From NCBI GenBank assembly GCA_015487015.1, contig WFQP01000007.1, positions 1 through 45,751 of the forward strand: 45,751 nucleotides of DNA, in the 5' to 3' direction. The stretch is from Thiomicrorhabdus sp. GTDB lineage: Bacteria > Pseudomonadota > Gammaproteobacteria > Thiomicrospirales > Thiomicrospiraceae. The notes under the pieces are model-generated. The model had not been told where the DNA came from. It searched no databases and saw nothing but the letters and a program-made list of their open reading frames with translations. The position numbers and the translations under genes were made by a program. Shown piece after piece: positions 9,547-18,784 of this stretch (its first letter is position 1; each line of letters begins with the position of its first letter).

Positions 9547-10047
9547 ATGAATAGAATGAATAACGACTCTGTAAAGAACCCTTTAACGCACTTAGACGAT
9601 CAAGGTAAAGTAGTGATGGTGGATGTCAGTAATAAGGCTCACACACAGCGTGAAGCGCGTGCAATGGCTGTGATTTTGATGCAACCCGAGACTTTGCAGT
9701 TGATTGTGGAAGGCAAGCATAAAAAAGGCGATGTACTGGCAACGGCACGTATTGCTGGAATTATGGCCGCTAAACGCACCCCTGATATTATTCCCATGTG
9801 TCACCCCTTAATGCTCACTTCGGTTAAGGTCGAATTAACTCCTAATCACGAACAGAACAGTATTGAAATTATAGCCACCTGCAAGTTGGTTGGGCAAACG
9901 GGTGTTGAGATGGAGGCGCTAATGGCAGCTTCTGCAGCAGGCTTAACCTTATACGACATGTGTAAAGCGGTTGATAAAGGGATGGTAATTCAGCAAGTAC
10001 AATTGCTGGAGAAAAAGGGTGGAAAGTCAGGGCATTGGACACGGTAG
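9547..10047 (+). CDS. moaC: cyclic pyranopterin monophosphate synthase
   Basis: MoaC converts the MoaA product (3',8-cyclo-GTP) to cyclic pyranopterin monophosphate. The 166-residue protein carries the active-site segments [10 protein letters not shown] near residue 80, [20 protein letters not shown] near 117 and the catalytic-lysine segment [14 protein letters not shown] at 9547 is the first start; a second ATG three codons later is equally possible. It lies after moeA rather than beside moaA, so the pathway is complete from MoaA to MoeA apart from the adenylating and sulfur-activating enzymes. Confidence 0.95.
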   Translation: MNRMNNDSVKNPLTHLDDQGKVVMVDVSNKAHTQREARAMAVILMQPETLQLIVEGKHKKGDVLATARIAGIMAAKRTPDIIPMCHPLMLTSVKVELTPNHEQNSIEIIATCKLVGQTGVEMEALMAASAAGLTLYDMCKAVDKGMVIQQVQLLEKKGGKSGHWTR

Positions 10048-10051
10048 CCGA

Positions 10052-10312
10052 GTGAACGGTAAGTGGACAGTGTATGTATTAAGGTGTGCCGACCATACTC
10101 TGTATTGCGGTATTACCACCAATTTAAACAAACGATTAAGACAGCATAATGGAGATTTAGTAGGGGGGGCAAAATATACCAAGCCTCGCCAGCCTTGCCA
10201 TGTGGTGTATTCAGAGTATGCTGAAGATCGAAGTTGTGCGTTAAAACGAGAAGCTGAAATTAAAAAAATGCCTAAGACCGGTAAAGAAAATTTAGTAAAG
10301 AGTTTTTTATGA
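10052..10312 (+). CDS. GIY-YIG nuclease-like protein (YhbQ type)
   Basis: This small protein (86 aa from GTG at 10052) is a single GIY-YIG domain. It has the degenerate first element (VYVLRCADHTLYCGIT) followed by LNKRLRQHN, and the catalytic-type C-terminal region REAEIKKM. Standalone members such as YhbQ and UPF0213 proteins are linked to DNA processing or repair, with poorly defined roles. A start at 10019 would overlap moaC by 29 bases and add residues absent from the domain, so I prefer 10052, five bases after the moaC stop. The stop overlaps the following methyltransferase by 4 bases. Confidence 0.85.
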   Translation: MNGKWTVYVLRCADHTLYCGITTNLNKRLRQHNGDLVGGAKYTKPRQPCHVVYSEYAEDRSCALKREAEIKKMPKTGKENLVKSFL

Positions 10313-10908
10313 TGAGTCATTCAGTGGCCCAAAAATGGGATGCTAAGTATCAAACTGCAACGTTACAAGATACCGTCAATCCGTGTTATGTTTTAAAACA
10401 GCACAGTCATTTACTGCCTTTTTATGGGCAGGCGCTTGAGTTGGCGTGTGGGTTAGGGGGCAATGCACGTTTTATGGCGCAGTGTGGTTTAAAAACAGAT
10501 GCATGGGATATTTCGGATACGGCATTGACCTTATTAAATAATTGGGCCAACTTAAATCAGTTGCCGATAGAGCCCTTAATTACCGATTTAGAGCAGATGA
10601 TTTTGCCTTATCAGAAGTATGATGTGATTGTGGTTAGCCGGTATTTAGACCGTGATCTGTTTGTAGGAATTGAGCAGGCCTTAAAGCCCAATGGTTTACT
10701 GTTTTACCAAACTTTTTTATCCCCCCCCCATGAGAATGCGCCTCAAAATCCAGACTTTTATGTACATTCAGGTGAATTTAACCGAGCTTGGTCAGGGCTT
10801 ACCACCGAAGTATATGGTGAGGGTTGGTTAATGCCTGAAAACTCAAATTTAGAGAATGCTTCAGTTAAGCAGCGCTATGCATGGTATGTGGGGCGTAAAA
10901 AGGAGTGA
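10309..10908 (+). CDS. class I SAM-dependent methyltransferase, TehB-like
   Basis: The protein has 199 residues with a Rossmann-type SAM-binding motif I, LELACGLGGNARFMAQ, near residue 43, then AWDISDTAL (motif II) and DVIVVSRYLDRDLF (motif IV). The short form with N-terminal WDAKYQ resembles TehB and thiopurine methyltransferase relatives, but the substrate cannot be read from sequence. It overlaps the GIY-YIG gene by ATGA and the transporter gene by GTGA. A run of nine C at 10721-10729 encodes Pro-Pro inside motif V; gain or loss of one C would truncate the protein. Confidence 0.82.
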   Translation: MMSHSVAQKWDAKYQTATLQDTVNPCYVLKQHSHLLPFYGQALELACGLGGNARFMAQCGLKTDAWDISDTALTLLNNWANLNQLPIEPLITDLEQMILPYQKYDVIVVSRYLDRDLFVGIEQALKPNGLLFYQTFLSPPHENAPQNPDFYVHSGEFNRAWSGLTTEVYGEGWLMPENSNLENASVKQRYAWYVGRKKE

Positions 10909-11810
10909 AGGGACTGAATATAAGTCCTGTTATGATTGGGTTCATTCTCGCCATTATTGGTACGGCACTTTTTTCACTTAAGTCTATCTTTATTAAATTA
11001 GCGTATGTTGAAGGGTTAAATGCCGACAGTGTTTTAATGTTGCGTATGGCACTGGCGTTGCCTATTTATCTTGTGGTGTTAATTTGGCTAATGCGCGCTC
11101 AAACGCCCTCTAAAATACTTTCTAGTCGTTTACTTAAAATTATTTTTTTAGGCTTTATTGGCTACTACCTCTCTTCTTGGTTGGATTTAAAAGGGCTTGA
11201 AATGATCTCTGCGCAGTTGGAGCGTTTGACCCTATTTACTTACCCATTTATGGTGGCACTATTGGGCGCTATGTTCTTTAAAACACCCTTAACCCGTAAA
11301 ATTATTTTGGCGTTGTTGATTGCATACAGTGGGTTATGGATCGTTTTTTCTCAAGAGTTAACGCTCTCAGGTGACCAAGTACCTTTAGGTACGTTACTGG
11401 TGTTTTTGGCTGCGCTGAGTTTTTCGTTGTATGTTTTATTTGGTAAAAAAGTAATTCATGAAGTAGGGAGCTTATGGTTTACCAGCATTGCAATGGCGGT
11501 GTCGAGCTTTTTTGTTTTGATTCACTTTGCTGCCGTAGGCGACTTTAGTACTTTAAGCATTACCCCTTTAGCGTGGGTATGGCTGGTACTCTTGGCTATT
11601 TTTAGCACGGTCATTCCCAGTTTTATGATCAGTGAAGCGATTGCACGAATTGGCCCAGCTCAAACAGGGATTGTAGGTATTTTAGGTCCGATTGTGACGA
11701 TGGGCTTAGCCATTTATGTGTTAAATGAACCTTTTACGCTTTGGCATGGGCTGGGTATGGTACTGGTAATCAGTGGTGTCGCGTTATTGATGGTTAAGAA
11801 AATTAAATAA
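10905..11810 (+). CDS. EamA/DMT-family inner-membrane transporter
   Basis: The 301-residue protein has about ten hydrophobic helices arranged as two EamA repeats (roughly residues 8-140 and 155-298), the layout of drug/metabolite exporters of the RhaT/YdcZ kind. The substrate is unknown. The GTG start overlaps the methyltransferase stop by 4 bases but sits directly on AAGGAG, so the true start could be the ATG at 10932. The two upstream overlapping genes suggest a three-gene unit hitched to moaC. A run of eight C then eight T follows the stop, without a hairpin. Confidence 0.88.
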   Translation: MKGLNISPVMIGFILAIIGTALFSLKSIFIKLAYVEGLNADSVLMLRMALALPIYLVVLIWLMRAQTPSKILSSRLLKIIFLGFIGYYLSSWLDLKGLEMISAQLERLTLFTYPFMVALLGAMFFKTPLTRKIILALLIAYSGLWIVFSQELTLSGDQVPLGTLLVFLAALSFSLYVLFGKKVIHEVGSLWFTSIAMAVSSFFVLIHFAAVGDFSTLSITPLAWVWLVLLAIFSTVIPSFMISEAIARIGPAQTGIVGILGPIVTMGLAIYVLNEPFTLWHGLGMVLVISGVALLMVKKIK

Positions 11811-11813
11811 TTT

Positions 11814-11829
11814 CCCCCCCCTTTTTTTT
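11814..11829. repeat. C8-T8 tract after the EamA gene
   Basis: Eight C are followed by eight T, 4 bases after the EamA stop. Read on the other strand it is A8 then G8 then AAATTATT. There is no stem upstream to make it a terminator. Confidence 0.9.
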
Positions 11830-11850
11830 CTATCCTTTCATAGGAAGTTT

Positions 11851-11878
11851 CTTAATTGTGTCTTAATGCTTACTTAAT
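11851..11878 (+). promoter_or_regulatory. three CTTAAT repeats at 11-bp spacing, candidate response-regulator boxes
   Basis: CTTAAT occurs at 11851, 11862 and 11873, exactly 11 bp apart and 9 bp before a promoter-like -35 element. Direct hexamer-type repeats at one-turn spacing upstream of -35 are the usual layout for activators of the OmpR/PhoB family. Which regulator it would be is unknown. Confidence 0.5.
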
Positions 11879-11887
11879 CTTTCATGA

Positions 11888-11916
11888 TTGACCTAATTTA
11901 GTGGGCGCAGTAAACT
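11888..11916 (+). promoter_or_regulatory. sigma70-type promoter of candidate small RNA
   Basis: TTGACC (11888-11893), a 17-bp spacer and TAAACT (11911-11916) give a good match in an intergenic gap, with a start predicted near 11923. No open frame of useful length follows before the terminator. Confidence 0.5.
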
Positions 11917-11922
11917 TAAGTT

Positions 11923-12055
11923 GACTTAAATGAATTCCCCTAAATTTATTGAATGTTAGGTTTTTATCCCCAAAATCCTTGTTTTAAAAAGTTGTTTTAA
12001 AAGTATTTATATCCCCTAAGTTGTAAGCACCGAATTAATTGCGGTGCTTTTTTTT
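11923..12055 (+). ncRNA. candidate small RNA of about 130 nt
   Basis: The transcript is predicted between the promoter at 11888-11916 and the terminator at 12025-12055. It lies alone between the end of the EamA transporter gene (11810) and the end of the convergent acyltransferase gene (12081). The only reading frame is nine codons from an ATG 7 bases after the predicted start, without a ribosome site. The interior holds the direct repeat TTGTTTTAAAA twice and is A/U-rich with short C4 runs, which would be accessible for pairing. I recognise no known RNA family. The call rests on promoter, upstream repeats and terminator lining up in one gap. Confidence 0.45.
12025..12055 (+). terminator. Rho-independent terminator of candidate small RNA
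   Basis: AAGCACCG (12025-12032) pairs perfectly with CGGTGCTT (12042-12049) over a 9-base loop, and the T-run extends to 12055. It could also end read-through from the EamA gene. Confidence 0.8.
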
Positions 12056-12080
12056 GCCTAAATTTTGTCTTTTCTACGGC

Positions 12081-13016
12081 TTATGCCCGTTTCATTTTTT
12101 TGTAAATATCTTCCATAACTTTGGGTGGTTTACGGTAGCGTTTATAGCTCCAAAGGTATTGTTCGGGGGCTAACTGAATGCAGTTTTCTACCCCTCTGTT
12201 GAGAGCGGTTGTAGCTTTCAGCTCATTGGAAGAGGCGATGTTTGGATCTGCAGGTAGATAGTGCAGGCAGAACCCTTGTGTATTTGGCAGGCGTTTGAGC
12301 ACCATAAATAGAACGGTACTGTCGGTTTTTTGAATCAGCTTGCTAACCAGTGTCATGGTGCGTGCTGGACGACCATAAAAGGGAGCGTACACTCCACCAG
12401 ATTCTCCTGGGTCTTGATCGGGTAAAATAACGGTCGCTTCTTGGTTATTGAGTGCTTTAATCAGTGTACGTACACCTCGTAAATTGGTTGGGGCTAAGCT
12501 TGCACCAAATCGTCCTCTGGCGTTGACCATAAAGGATTCAACCGAAGGGATATTGGGTGGGCGGTATAAAAAAGTGGCGGCATGCTGTGCCGAAACAATG
12601 GGGCCAATCAGCTCCCAATTGCCCATATGGGGGGCTAAAAAAATAATGCCTTTTTGCTGAGCGATGGCTTCATCCAGTAAGGCTTGTCCTTTGACCTCTT
12701 TAAGCAAGGGCTGTAAACGATCATAGCGCCAATACCATGCCGCCCCCAGTTCTGCGGTGACTTTACCCAAGGCGATAAGGGTTTGCTTAACAAGCTGGTG
12801 TTGCTCAGGGGTGCTTAAGTTGGGGTACGCGATCTTTAGGTTTTTTTGTGCAATGGTTTTATGACTATTGGGCAGCCAGATAAGAAGGTAACCAATAGCG
12901 GTGCCCACCTTTTGAATAAGCCAATAGGGCATCCAGCTAAAGAGTCGAATAAGGCCTTTTAGAATTCGGCCTGGCCAAAGGGAGTCTTTAGAGGTTTTTG
13001 TTTGAGTATTAGGCAT
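12081..13016 (-). CDS. LpxL/LpxM-type lipid A acyltransferase (HtrB family)
   Basis: Enzymes of this family add a secondary acyl chain from acyl-ACP to the lipid A precursor at the inner membrane. The product (311 aa from ATG at 13016) has an N-terminal hydrophobic anchor, then the catalytic HX4E motif in LAPHMGNWE near residue 130 and [18 protein letters not shown] further on. I start it at the ATG that overlaps the ttcA stop by 8 bases; a TTG nine codons upstream is possible. Whether it adds laurate, myristate or another chain cannot be told. It is the last gene of a minus-strand run. Confidence 0.9.
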   Translation of the reverse strand: MPNTQTKTSKDSLWPGRILKGLIRLFSWMPYWLIQKVGTAIGYLLIWLPNSHKTIAQKNLKIAYPNLSTPEQHQLVKQTLIALGKVTAELGAAWYWRYDRLQPLLKEVKGQALLDEAIAQQKGIIFLAPHMGNWELIGPIVSAQHAATFLYRPPNIPSVESFMVNARGRFGASLAPTNLRGVRTLIKALNNQEATVILPDQDPGESGGVYAPFYGRPARTMTLVSKLIQKTDSTVLFMVLKRLPNTQGFCLHYLPADPNIASSNELKATTALNRGVENCIQLAPEQYLWSYKRYRKPPKVMEDIYKKMKRA

Positions 13017-13911
13017 TGTTTTTAATAAAAGGGTTTGGGTCAAAGGTAATTTCTACCGCTTGGCTTAAGTTGGTTGAGGAGACTTCGGCCTCTTCAAATT
13101 CGTAAGGTTTGGCGTCGCCCGTTCGGTCAATGGTTAAGTCGGAAAAGTTAAATAAATTAGAATCACAGAGTTGGCTGGGAGCAATCTCTTTGAGTGAGTT
13201 AAAGACGTTTTCCACCCGTCCTGGGGAGTGTGTATCCCATTCATTGAGCATAGTTTTAATATTTTGTCTTTGCAGGTTTTCTTGAGAGCCACATAAATTA
13301 CATGGAATGATGGGGTACTCTTTTAATGTAGCGTAGTGCTGTAAATCTTTTTCACGGCAGTAGGCAAGAGGTCGTATTACAATGTTTCGTTGGTCATCGC
13401 TGAGTAGTTTGGGGGGCATTCCTTTGAGCTTGCCATTAAAAAACATGCTTAAAAAAAGTGTTTCGACAATGTCGTCCATGTGATGCCCTAATGCAATTTT
13501 AGTGGCACCAATTTTTTCGGCAAAGGCATAAAGTGTTCCGCGTCGCAACCGTGAACAGAGTCCACAGGTGGTTTTGCCTTCTGGAATTTTAGCTTTTACC
13601 ACGCTGAAGGTATCTTTATCAATAATGTAATACGGCACGCCGAGGTTTTCAAAATAGTTGGGTAAAATATGTTCTGGGAAGTCGGGCTGTTTTTGGTCTA
13701 AATTCACCACCACCACTTTAAAATTAATGGGTGCGGTTTTTTGAAGGTGCAGCAGCACATCAATCATGACATGAGAGTCTTTCCCGCCACTGGCACACGC
13801 CATAATTACATCGCCCTCCTCAATCATTTTATAATCAGCTACGGCTTTTCCTACGCAGCCACGTATTTTTTTTTGGAGTTTATTAAAGGGAATGGTATCT
13901 GTTTTTATCAT
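13009..13911 (-). CDS. ttcA: tRNA 2-thiocytidine synthase
   Basis: TtcA thiolates cytidine 32 in some tRNAs using ATP and an iron-sulfur cluster. The 300-residue protein has the PP-loop SGGKDS near residue 42 for ATP, and the cluster cysteines in CGLCSRL near 116 and CNLCGSQ near 206. The spacing and the [15 protein letters not shown] segment are typical of TtcA. The C-terminal tail beyond residue 265 is less conserved. The 8-base overlap with the acyltransferase gene suggests co-transcription without functional link. Confidence 0.95.
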   Translation of the reverse strand: MIKTDTIPFNKLQKKIRGCVGKAVADYKMIEEGDVIMACASGGKDSHVMIDVLLHLQKTAPINFKVVVVNLDQKQPDFPEHILPNYFENLGVPYYIIDKDTFSVVKAKIPEGKTTCGLCSRLRRGTLYAFAEKIGATKIALGHHMDDIVETLFLSMFFNGKLKGMPPKLLSDDQRNIVIRPLAYCREKDLQHYATLKEYPIIPCNLCGSQENLQRQNIKTMLNEWDTHSPGRVENVFNSLKEIAPSQLCDSNLFNFSDLTIDRTGDAKPYEFEEAEVSSTNLSQAVEITFDPNPFIKNNA

Positions 13912-13925
13912 ATTTGAGTGTCTAT

Positions 13926-14591
13926 TTAAGAGGTTTTAAGTGGCATTGCGAGCAGCGATTGAATGCTACTTTTCCAAGCATTGGAGAGTGCAGGGTGTTT
14001 AACGGCTGTTTGTAGTTGTTGTTGATCTTGCACGGTTTGATAATGTTGTTTGGCAAGAAAAAGGGATTGAATGGTCAACGTTTTATCTGAGTCTTGATAG
14101 GGAAGCCAAGTAAGAGACTGACCCGCTTGAACCGTTCCAGAGGTGAGTACTCGACAATAAAATCCAATATACCCCTCTTTAGAGTAAGCCTGTAAAAAGG
14201 AGGAGAGTGTCCAATTGTCTTGAATACTGGCGTGTTGCCCCAGTTTCCAGCAGGGGCTTCTTGGTTGAGTTACCTCTAGCAGAAGGTCACCGATCTGAAA
14301 ACGGTCACCTAAACAAACTTGGGTTTCATCGAGACCTTCAATGGTTAAGTTTTCGCCTAAAAATCCAAAAGGTTGTTGAATCTTAAATCGTTGGTAGTGG
14401 CCAGTAGGCAGGATAAAAATAGCTTTATCTGTACCGCCATGATTGTTTAGATCGGCTTGTTCGTCACCCTCTAATCCAAGTTTATTGATGGAAATGGGGT
14501 CTTGGACGGGAAACTTATGCAGGGCACTTTGTGTCCCATTACGCCAAGGATAGGTTTGAATTTTTCCAATATTGACTGAAATTATTTGCAT
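13926..14591 (-). CDS. MOSC-domain protein (YiiM-like)
   Basis: MOSC domains are beta-strand-rich modules found in molybdenum-cofactor sulfurase and in molybdoenzymes such as YiiM, which reduces N-hydroxylated compounds. The protein has [10 protein letters not shown] near residue 50, [11 protein letters not shown], and [11 protein letters not shown] with the conserved Cys expected to bind molybdenum. A 3-alpha domain fits the C-terminal 60 residues. I start at ATG 14591 because GGAG lies 7 bases upstream; an ATG at 14603 would use that GGAG as its second codon. It fits the molybdenum theme of the window. Confidence 0.87.
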   Translation of the reverse strand: MQIISVNIGKIQTYPWRNGTQSALHKFPVQDPISINKLGLEGDEQADLNNHGGTDKAIFILPTGHYQRFKIQQPFGFLGENLTIEGLDETQVCLGDRFQIGDLLLEVTQPRSPCWKLGQHASIQDNWTLSSFLQAYSKEGYIGFYCRVLTSGTVQAGQSLTWLPYQDSDKTLTIQSLFLAKQHYQTVQDQQQLQTAVKHPALSNAWKSSIQSLLAMPLKTS

Positions 14592-14621
14592 CATCAACTC
14601 CATTAAGGCAATACTCTACAA

Positions 14622-15389
14622 CTAGATTAGTGTTGATATATATTTATATAACATAATAAAGCCCATGCATACCAATAGGGTAGCAAACCCTTTTTTTAAA
14701 TGGGCCTGTTTTATTTTTTTTCCGAGTTTATGCCCAAGCCAGCTGCCTAGAACGCCAAGGGAAGAGAAGAGCGCAATAATATGCCAATCAATAGTAATGC
14801 CTAGGCTATCTAATACGGGAAGGTAGCCTATAAATCCTGCAAAAGATTGAATGGTCACAATCACTAAGCTGGTACCAATCGCCAGTCGTATTGACAATCC
14901 CCCTAGTAAAATAAGTGCAGGAATGATTAAAAAACCTCCACCAACACCGACAATACCCGTGACTAAGCCAACCACAAATCCATCAACCACAATCTGGTGC
15001 ATGCCTCGTTCGGAGTGCTCTTTTTCTTCCCCTTTCAGTGTGATAGGCTCAAACATTAAGTAGGCCGCAATGAGTAATAAAATCGAAAAAACAAGCATTT
15101 GAACGGCATCACTAATAAAGTTGGCTGTCCAAGCTCCTGTTACAGCGCCTAGCATTCCTGGGAGTCCAAATAGCAGAACGGTTCGCCATTTTACTTGTTT
15201 GTGGTAAGCGTAAGAGAGCGCTGAGAATAAGCTGATTAGGCATACAATGATGAGTGAGCTGGCAATGGCCAGTTTGGTTTCTTGACCCACTAGGTAGGTT
15301 AGAATGGGAACAGTTAATATAGAGCCACCGGAACCAAGAAGTCCTAGGGTAACCCCTATTAAAATGGCACCAATCCAAGCTAAAATCAT
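14622..15389 (-). CDS. TSUP-family (TauE/SafE-like) membrane permease
   Basis: The protein has 255 residues with seven to eight hydrophobic helices and the two glycine-rich repeats of the family, [15 protein letters not shown] near residue 18 and [15 protein letters not shown] near 146. Characterised or proposed substrates include sulfite, sulfoacetate and sulfonates. In a sulfur oxidiser sulfite or thiosulfate movement would be attractive, but nothing in the sequence fixes the substrate. The start overlaps the trmA stop by 4 bases, so the two are co-transcribed. Confidence 0.88.
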   Translation of the reverse strand: MILAWIGAILIGVTLGLLGSGGSILTVPILTYLVGQETKLAIASSLIIVCLISLFSALSYAYHKQVKWRTVLLFGLPGMLGAVTGAWTANFISDAVQMLVFSILLLIAAYLMFEPITLKGEEKEHSERGMHQIVVDGFVVGLVTGIVGVGGGFLIIPALILLGGLSIRLAIGTSLVIVTIQSFAGFIGYLPVLDSLGITIDWHIIALFSSLGVLGSWLGHKLGKKIKQAHLKKGFATLLVCMGFIMLYKYISTLI

Positions 15390-16474
15390 GTGTTTTTCCG
15401 AACTAAAAAGACACCGCTTTCAATGTGTTGTGTGTAAGGAAACTGGTCAAACAGTGCTGATTCCACAATGTCGTGAGTTTTTTCAATTTCAACTAAATCG
15501 TGGGCTAATGTTTCAGGGTTGCAAGAGATATAAATAATACGTTCAAACTCACAGACCATTTTACGAGTGAGATTATCCAGCCCAGAACGTGGAGGGTCGA
15601 CAAAAATAGTATTGAACTGGTAGGTGGTTAAATCAATGTCTTTAAGACGGTTAAATTTTTGGCCTTGTAGAGCTTGTGAAATTTCTTCTGCGGCCATTTT
15701 TACTACGGTGATGTTATTTATTTGATTGGCTTCAATATTAAATTTAGCAGATTTAACTGAGGTTTTTGAAATTTCAGTGGCCAATACTTGGGTGTAAAAT
15801 TCTGCTAAAGCAATCGAGAAATGGCCGTTGCCACAATACAGTTCAATTAAATCGCCTTGTGCATCGTTTGATATTTTACGCGCCCAGTGCAGCATTTTTT
15901 GAGCGACTTCTGCATTGGGTTGCGTAAAGGAATTTTCAATTTGTTGGTAGGTAAATACCTGTTTATCCACCTGCAATTTTTCAATGACGTAATCTTGATC
16001 TAAACAAATTTTTTGTTTTTTTGCACGGCCAATAATATGGGTAATAGGTAGAGTGGTTTTTAATTGATTTGCGGCATCTAACCACGCTTGATCTCCTTTG
16101 ATGGCTCGACGGTAAATGAGTGTTACAAGCATTTCACCACTGAGGGTGGAGAGAAAATCAATTTGAAAGAGACGTTGACGTAGCACGGGTGTGTGAGTGA
16201 TTTTAGCCATGAGTTTAGGCATTAAATCATCAATAGCTGCTGAGGCCATCGGGCATTGTTTAATCTTAACTTTTTCTTTGGTCTCTTGATTAAACATAAT
16301 GTAGTCAGAGGCCTCGCCTTCATGCCAAATTCTAAACTCAGCTCGAGCACGGTAGTGTTTAGGACTAGAGGGAAAAACCGTTAAGTTCGTGAGCGAAGGA
16401 ATCAAGTTTTGTAAACGTTGTGTTTTTTCGTCTAACTGGATTTGGTAGCGTTCTGGAAAAACTTGACAGAGCAT
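15386..16474 (-). CDS. trmA: tRNA (uracil-5-)-methyltransferase
   Basis: TrmA makes ribothymidine at tRNA position 54 with SAM. The 362-residue protein lacks the TRAM domain and iron-sulfur cysteines of RlmC/RlmD, which marks it as TrmA. Motif I is [15 protein letters not shown] near residue 217, DPPRSGLD near 296, and the catalytic cysteine lies in YISCNPETL near 320. The start is ATG at 16474. Upstream is a 12-bp hairpin next to a run of nine G. Confidence 0.95.
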   Translation of the reverse strand: MLCQVFPERYQIQLDEKTQRLQNLIPSLTNLTVFPSSPKHYRARAEFRIWHEGEASDYIMFNQETKEKVKIKQCPMASAAIDDLMPKLMAKITHTPVLRQRLFQIDFLSTLSGEMLVTLIYRRAIKGDQAWLDAANQLKTTLPITHIIGRAKKQKICLDQDYVIEKLQVDKQVFTYQQIENSFTQPNAEVAQKMLHWARKISNDAQGDLIELYCGNGHFSIALAEFYTQVLATEISKTSVKSAKFNIEANQINNITVVKMAAEEISQALQGQKFNRLKDIDLTTYQFNTIFVDPPRSGLDNLTRKMVCEFERIIYISCNPETLAHDLVEIEKTHDIVESALFDQFPYTQHIESGVFLVRKNT

Positions 16475-16615
16475 GAAAGGTCTCGATTAAAAGAGGAATT
16501 TAAAATGAGTATTATAGCAAATTTGTTGGCACTAAGAATAAGTGAAAAAAGAGCGTTGCCGTTTGTTTGATCTTGTTGTAATAAATGAGATAGGACAGAG
16601 CGAACAGAATAAATA

Positions 16616-16653
16616 GGGGGGGGGTAAATGAGTGCCATGAAGGCACTCATTTA
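16616..16653 (-). terminator. 12-bp hairpin abutting a nine-G tract, after deaD
   Basis: TAAATGAGTGCC (16625-16636) and GGCACTCATTTA (16642-16653) form a perfect 12-bp stem with a 5-base loop, 28 bp after the deaD stop. On the transcribed strand the stem is followed by nine C instead of U, so it may act as a 3'-end stabiliser or processing site rather than a classical intrinsic terminator. Confidence 0.55.
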
Positions 16654-16681
16654 TATTGTCATTGAAAACTTAGGTAAAAGT

Positions 16682-18451
16682 TTAGCTACGACGAGGCTTG
16701 TCTTTAGCTGTCGTATTGCGTGTTAGGCGTTTACGTGGTGCGCCGCCGTTACCGCCTCCTTTTACTTCAGTAATTTTAAGTTGTTGACCACAGACCCATG
16801 CTTTGCGCAAATCTTCACGGGCTTTTTTAGGCATATCAGCCGGTAAATCTACGGTACTGAAAGTGTCTTCGATATTGAGCTGGCGAATGAATTCGCTGTC
16901 TAATCCCGCTTCGTTTGCGATACAACCAACGATATTACCCGGTCTTACGCCGTGCTGATTACCGACTTCAAGACGGAATCGTGTCATGCCTTCATCCGGT
17001 GTTGAGGAACGATTACGACGTGGTTTACGATCTTTACTGCCACCGCGTTCATTACGTCCACCACGCTCTCTTCCACCACGCTCACGTCCTTCACTGCCAC
17101 TGTTACGCTCTGAACGCGCTTCACGAACGGGTTTGTCAGGCATAAAGAAAGGAATGTCACCTTGAAGTAGACGAGCCAGTGCGGCTGCAATTTCAACAGC
17201 TGGAATATTTTGCTCGGTTTCCAGTTGTTCAATAAGTCCTTGATAAAATGCTGTGTCATCTTGTTGAATGGCTTCAACAATACGCGCTTTAAAACGATCG
17301 ACTCGGCTGTCGTTAATGTCTTGCGTGGATGGCAAGTGCATTTCTGGAATTTTACTTTTAGTAGTTCGTTCGATTGAACTTAGTAAACGACGTTCACGAG
17401 GGGTAACAAACAGGATGGCATTTCCTTCACGTCCTGCGCGACCAGTACGACCAATACGGTGTACATACGATTCGTTATCTTGTGGAATGTCGTAGTTAAA
17501 TACATGACTAATACGGGGTACATCAAGACCTCGTGCCACCACGTCTGTGGCAACCAAAATATCAATTTTCCCTTTTTTCAACTGATCGACAATGCGTTCA
17601 CGCTGGTTTTGGGCAATGTCTCCGTTAAGAGCGGCGGCTGAGTGCCCTCGTGCTTCTAAACGTTCAGCCAAATCTACAGTAGCAGTTTTGGTGCGTACAA
17701 AGATAATAGAACCATCAATTTTTTCTTCGGCTTCTAAAATTCGAGTTAAAGCATCCAACTTATGTCCACCGCTCACCATTAAATATTTTTGTTTAATGGT
17801 GGTGGCTGTGGCCGTTTTTTGCTTAATAATGACTTCAACAGGGTTATTAAGGTAGCGTGTTGCAATACGGTGAACTTCTTTTGGCATAGTGGCCGAAAAA
17901 AGAGCGATTTGGCGTGTTTTAGGGGTTTGCTCTAAAATCCATTCCACATCATCAATAAAGCCCATGCGTAGCATTTCATCGGCTTCATCTAAGACCATTA
18001 ATTTTAGCTCACCTAGTTTTAATGTGCCTTTGCGAATATGATCCATCACACGACCAGGCGTACCGACAACAACGTGAACGCCGCGTTTTAAAGCGCGAAT
18101 TTGTGTTCCATAATCTGCACCACCGTAAACAGGTAGTACGTGAAAGCCTTTCATATGATGTGCAAAGCCTTGAAATGCTTCGGCTACTTGAATAGCAAGC
18201 TCACGTGTTGGTGCAAGTACTAGTACTTGTGGGTCTTTTTGTTTGAAATCGGCATTACTAAGAGCTGGCAGAGCAAACGCAGCAGTTTTACCCGTACCTG
18301 TTTGTGCCATACCTAAAATATCATGGCCTTCTAGCAGAGCTGGAATGGCTTGTGCTTGAATTGGAGACGGGGTTTCATAGCCGATATCGGTAATGGCTTT
18401 TAGTACATCTTCGGAAAGTTTGAGGTCTTTAAAAGTAACTTCAACAGTCAT
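16682..18451 (-). CDS. deaD: DEAD-box RNA helicase DeaD/CsdA
   Basis: DeaD unwinds RNA in ribosome assembly and mRNA decay, especially in the cold. The protein has 589 residues from ATG 18451, which has AAAGGA six bases upstream. Motifs in order are AQTGTGKT, PTRELA, DEAD, SAT, VARGLDVP and HRIGRTGRAGR. After the helicase core comes an RGG-type stretch (repeats of RERGG and RNERGG near residues 465-495) and a DbpA-type RNA-binding domain beginning MTRFRLEVG. The order is that of CsdA/DeaD rather than RhlB, RhlE or SrmB. A long leader and a strong promoter lie upstream. Confidence 0.95.
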   Translation of the reverse strand: MTVEVTFKDLKLSEDVLKAITDIGYETPSPIQAQAIPALLEGHDILGMAQTGTGKTAAFALPALSNADFKQKDPQVLVLAPTRELAIQVAEAFQGFAHHMKGFHVLPVYGGADYGTQIRALKRGVHVVVGTPGRVMDHIRKGTLKLGELKLMVLDEADEMLRMGFIDDVEWILEQTPKTRQIALFSATMPKEVHRIATRYLNNPVEVIIKQKTATATTIKQKYLMVSGGHKLDALTRILEAEEKIDGSIIFVRTKTATVDLAERLEARGHSAAALNGDIAQNQRERIVDQLKKGKIDILVATDVVARGLDVPRISHVFNYDIPQDNESYVHRIGRTGRAGREGNAILFVTPRERRLLSSIERTTKSKIPEMHLPSTQDINDSRVDRFKARIVEAIQQDDTAFYQGLIEQLETEQNIPAVEIAAALARLLQGDIPFFMPDKPVREARSERNSGSEGRERGGRERGGRNERGGSKDRKPRRNRSSTPDEGMTRFRLEVGNQHGVRPGNIVGCIANEAGLDSEFIRQLNIEDTFSTVDLPADMPKKAREDLRKAWVCGQQLKITEVKGGGNGGAPRKRLTRNTTAKDKPRRS

Positions 18452-18778
18452 TTGGGGTCCTTTCTCATATGAGAATCGTGTGCCCATGAATAACAATAGA
18501 TAAACGGTATGTTTACAACACTGGTAAAACGTATAGGTTTAAAAATAGTTTGCGAAAAAAAAGTTTTAATCGCGTCTACACAAATAGGTAGTTGATTCGT
18601 TATTCTGGGGCAATATTGTGTTCTGGGTTAGAGCACCTTTGCATCAGAATAATTCAGAATGCGTTACCTAGTTACAATAATGGTAGATAAGCGGTTCTTT
18701 GATGTGTTAGCAAATGGCTCTGCGAAGCAGAATGGACCAAATAGTATTCGTTTTTATTAATACTTGGTTTTCTGCAAG
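18452..18778 (-). promoter_or_regulatory. predicted long 5' leader of deaD
   Basis: From the promoter at 18785-18813 to the ATG the untranslated leader would be about 327 nt. It contains a small hairpin with a TTC loop (stem TCTGC/GCAGA, around 18723-18735) and no open frame of note. Long leaders are a known feature of cold-induced genes including csdA of E. coli. I see no exact cold-box match. Confidence 0.5.
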
Positions 18779-18784
18779 AGGCGG

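Noticed and set aside
10027-10320. Minus-strand open frame opposite the GIY-YIG gene
   Set aside because: The plus-strand product has a recognisable domain and tight spacing with neighbours; the reverse frame has neither.
11814-11829. C8-T8 run as terminator of the EamA gene
   Set aside because: There is a T-run but no GC stem before it; the nearest true terminator is at 12025-12055.
16915-17855. Plus-strand open frames opposite deaD
   Set aside because: They are shadows of a well-conserved helicase on the other strand, with no ribosome sites or family resemblance.
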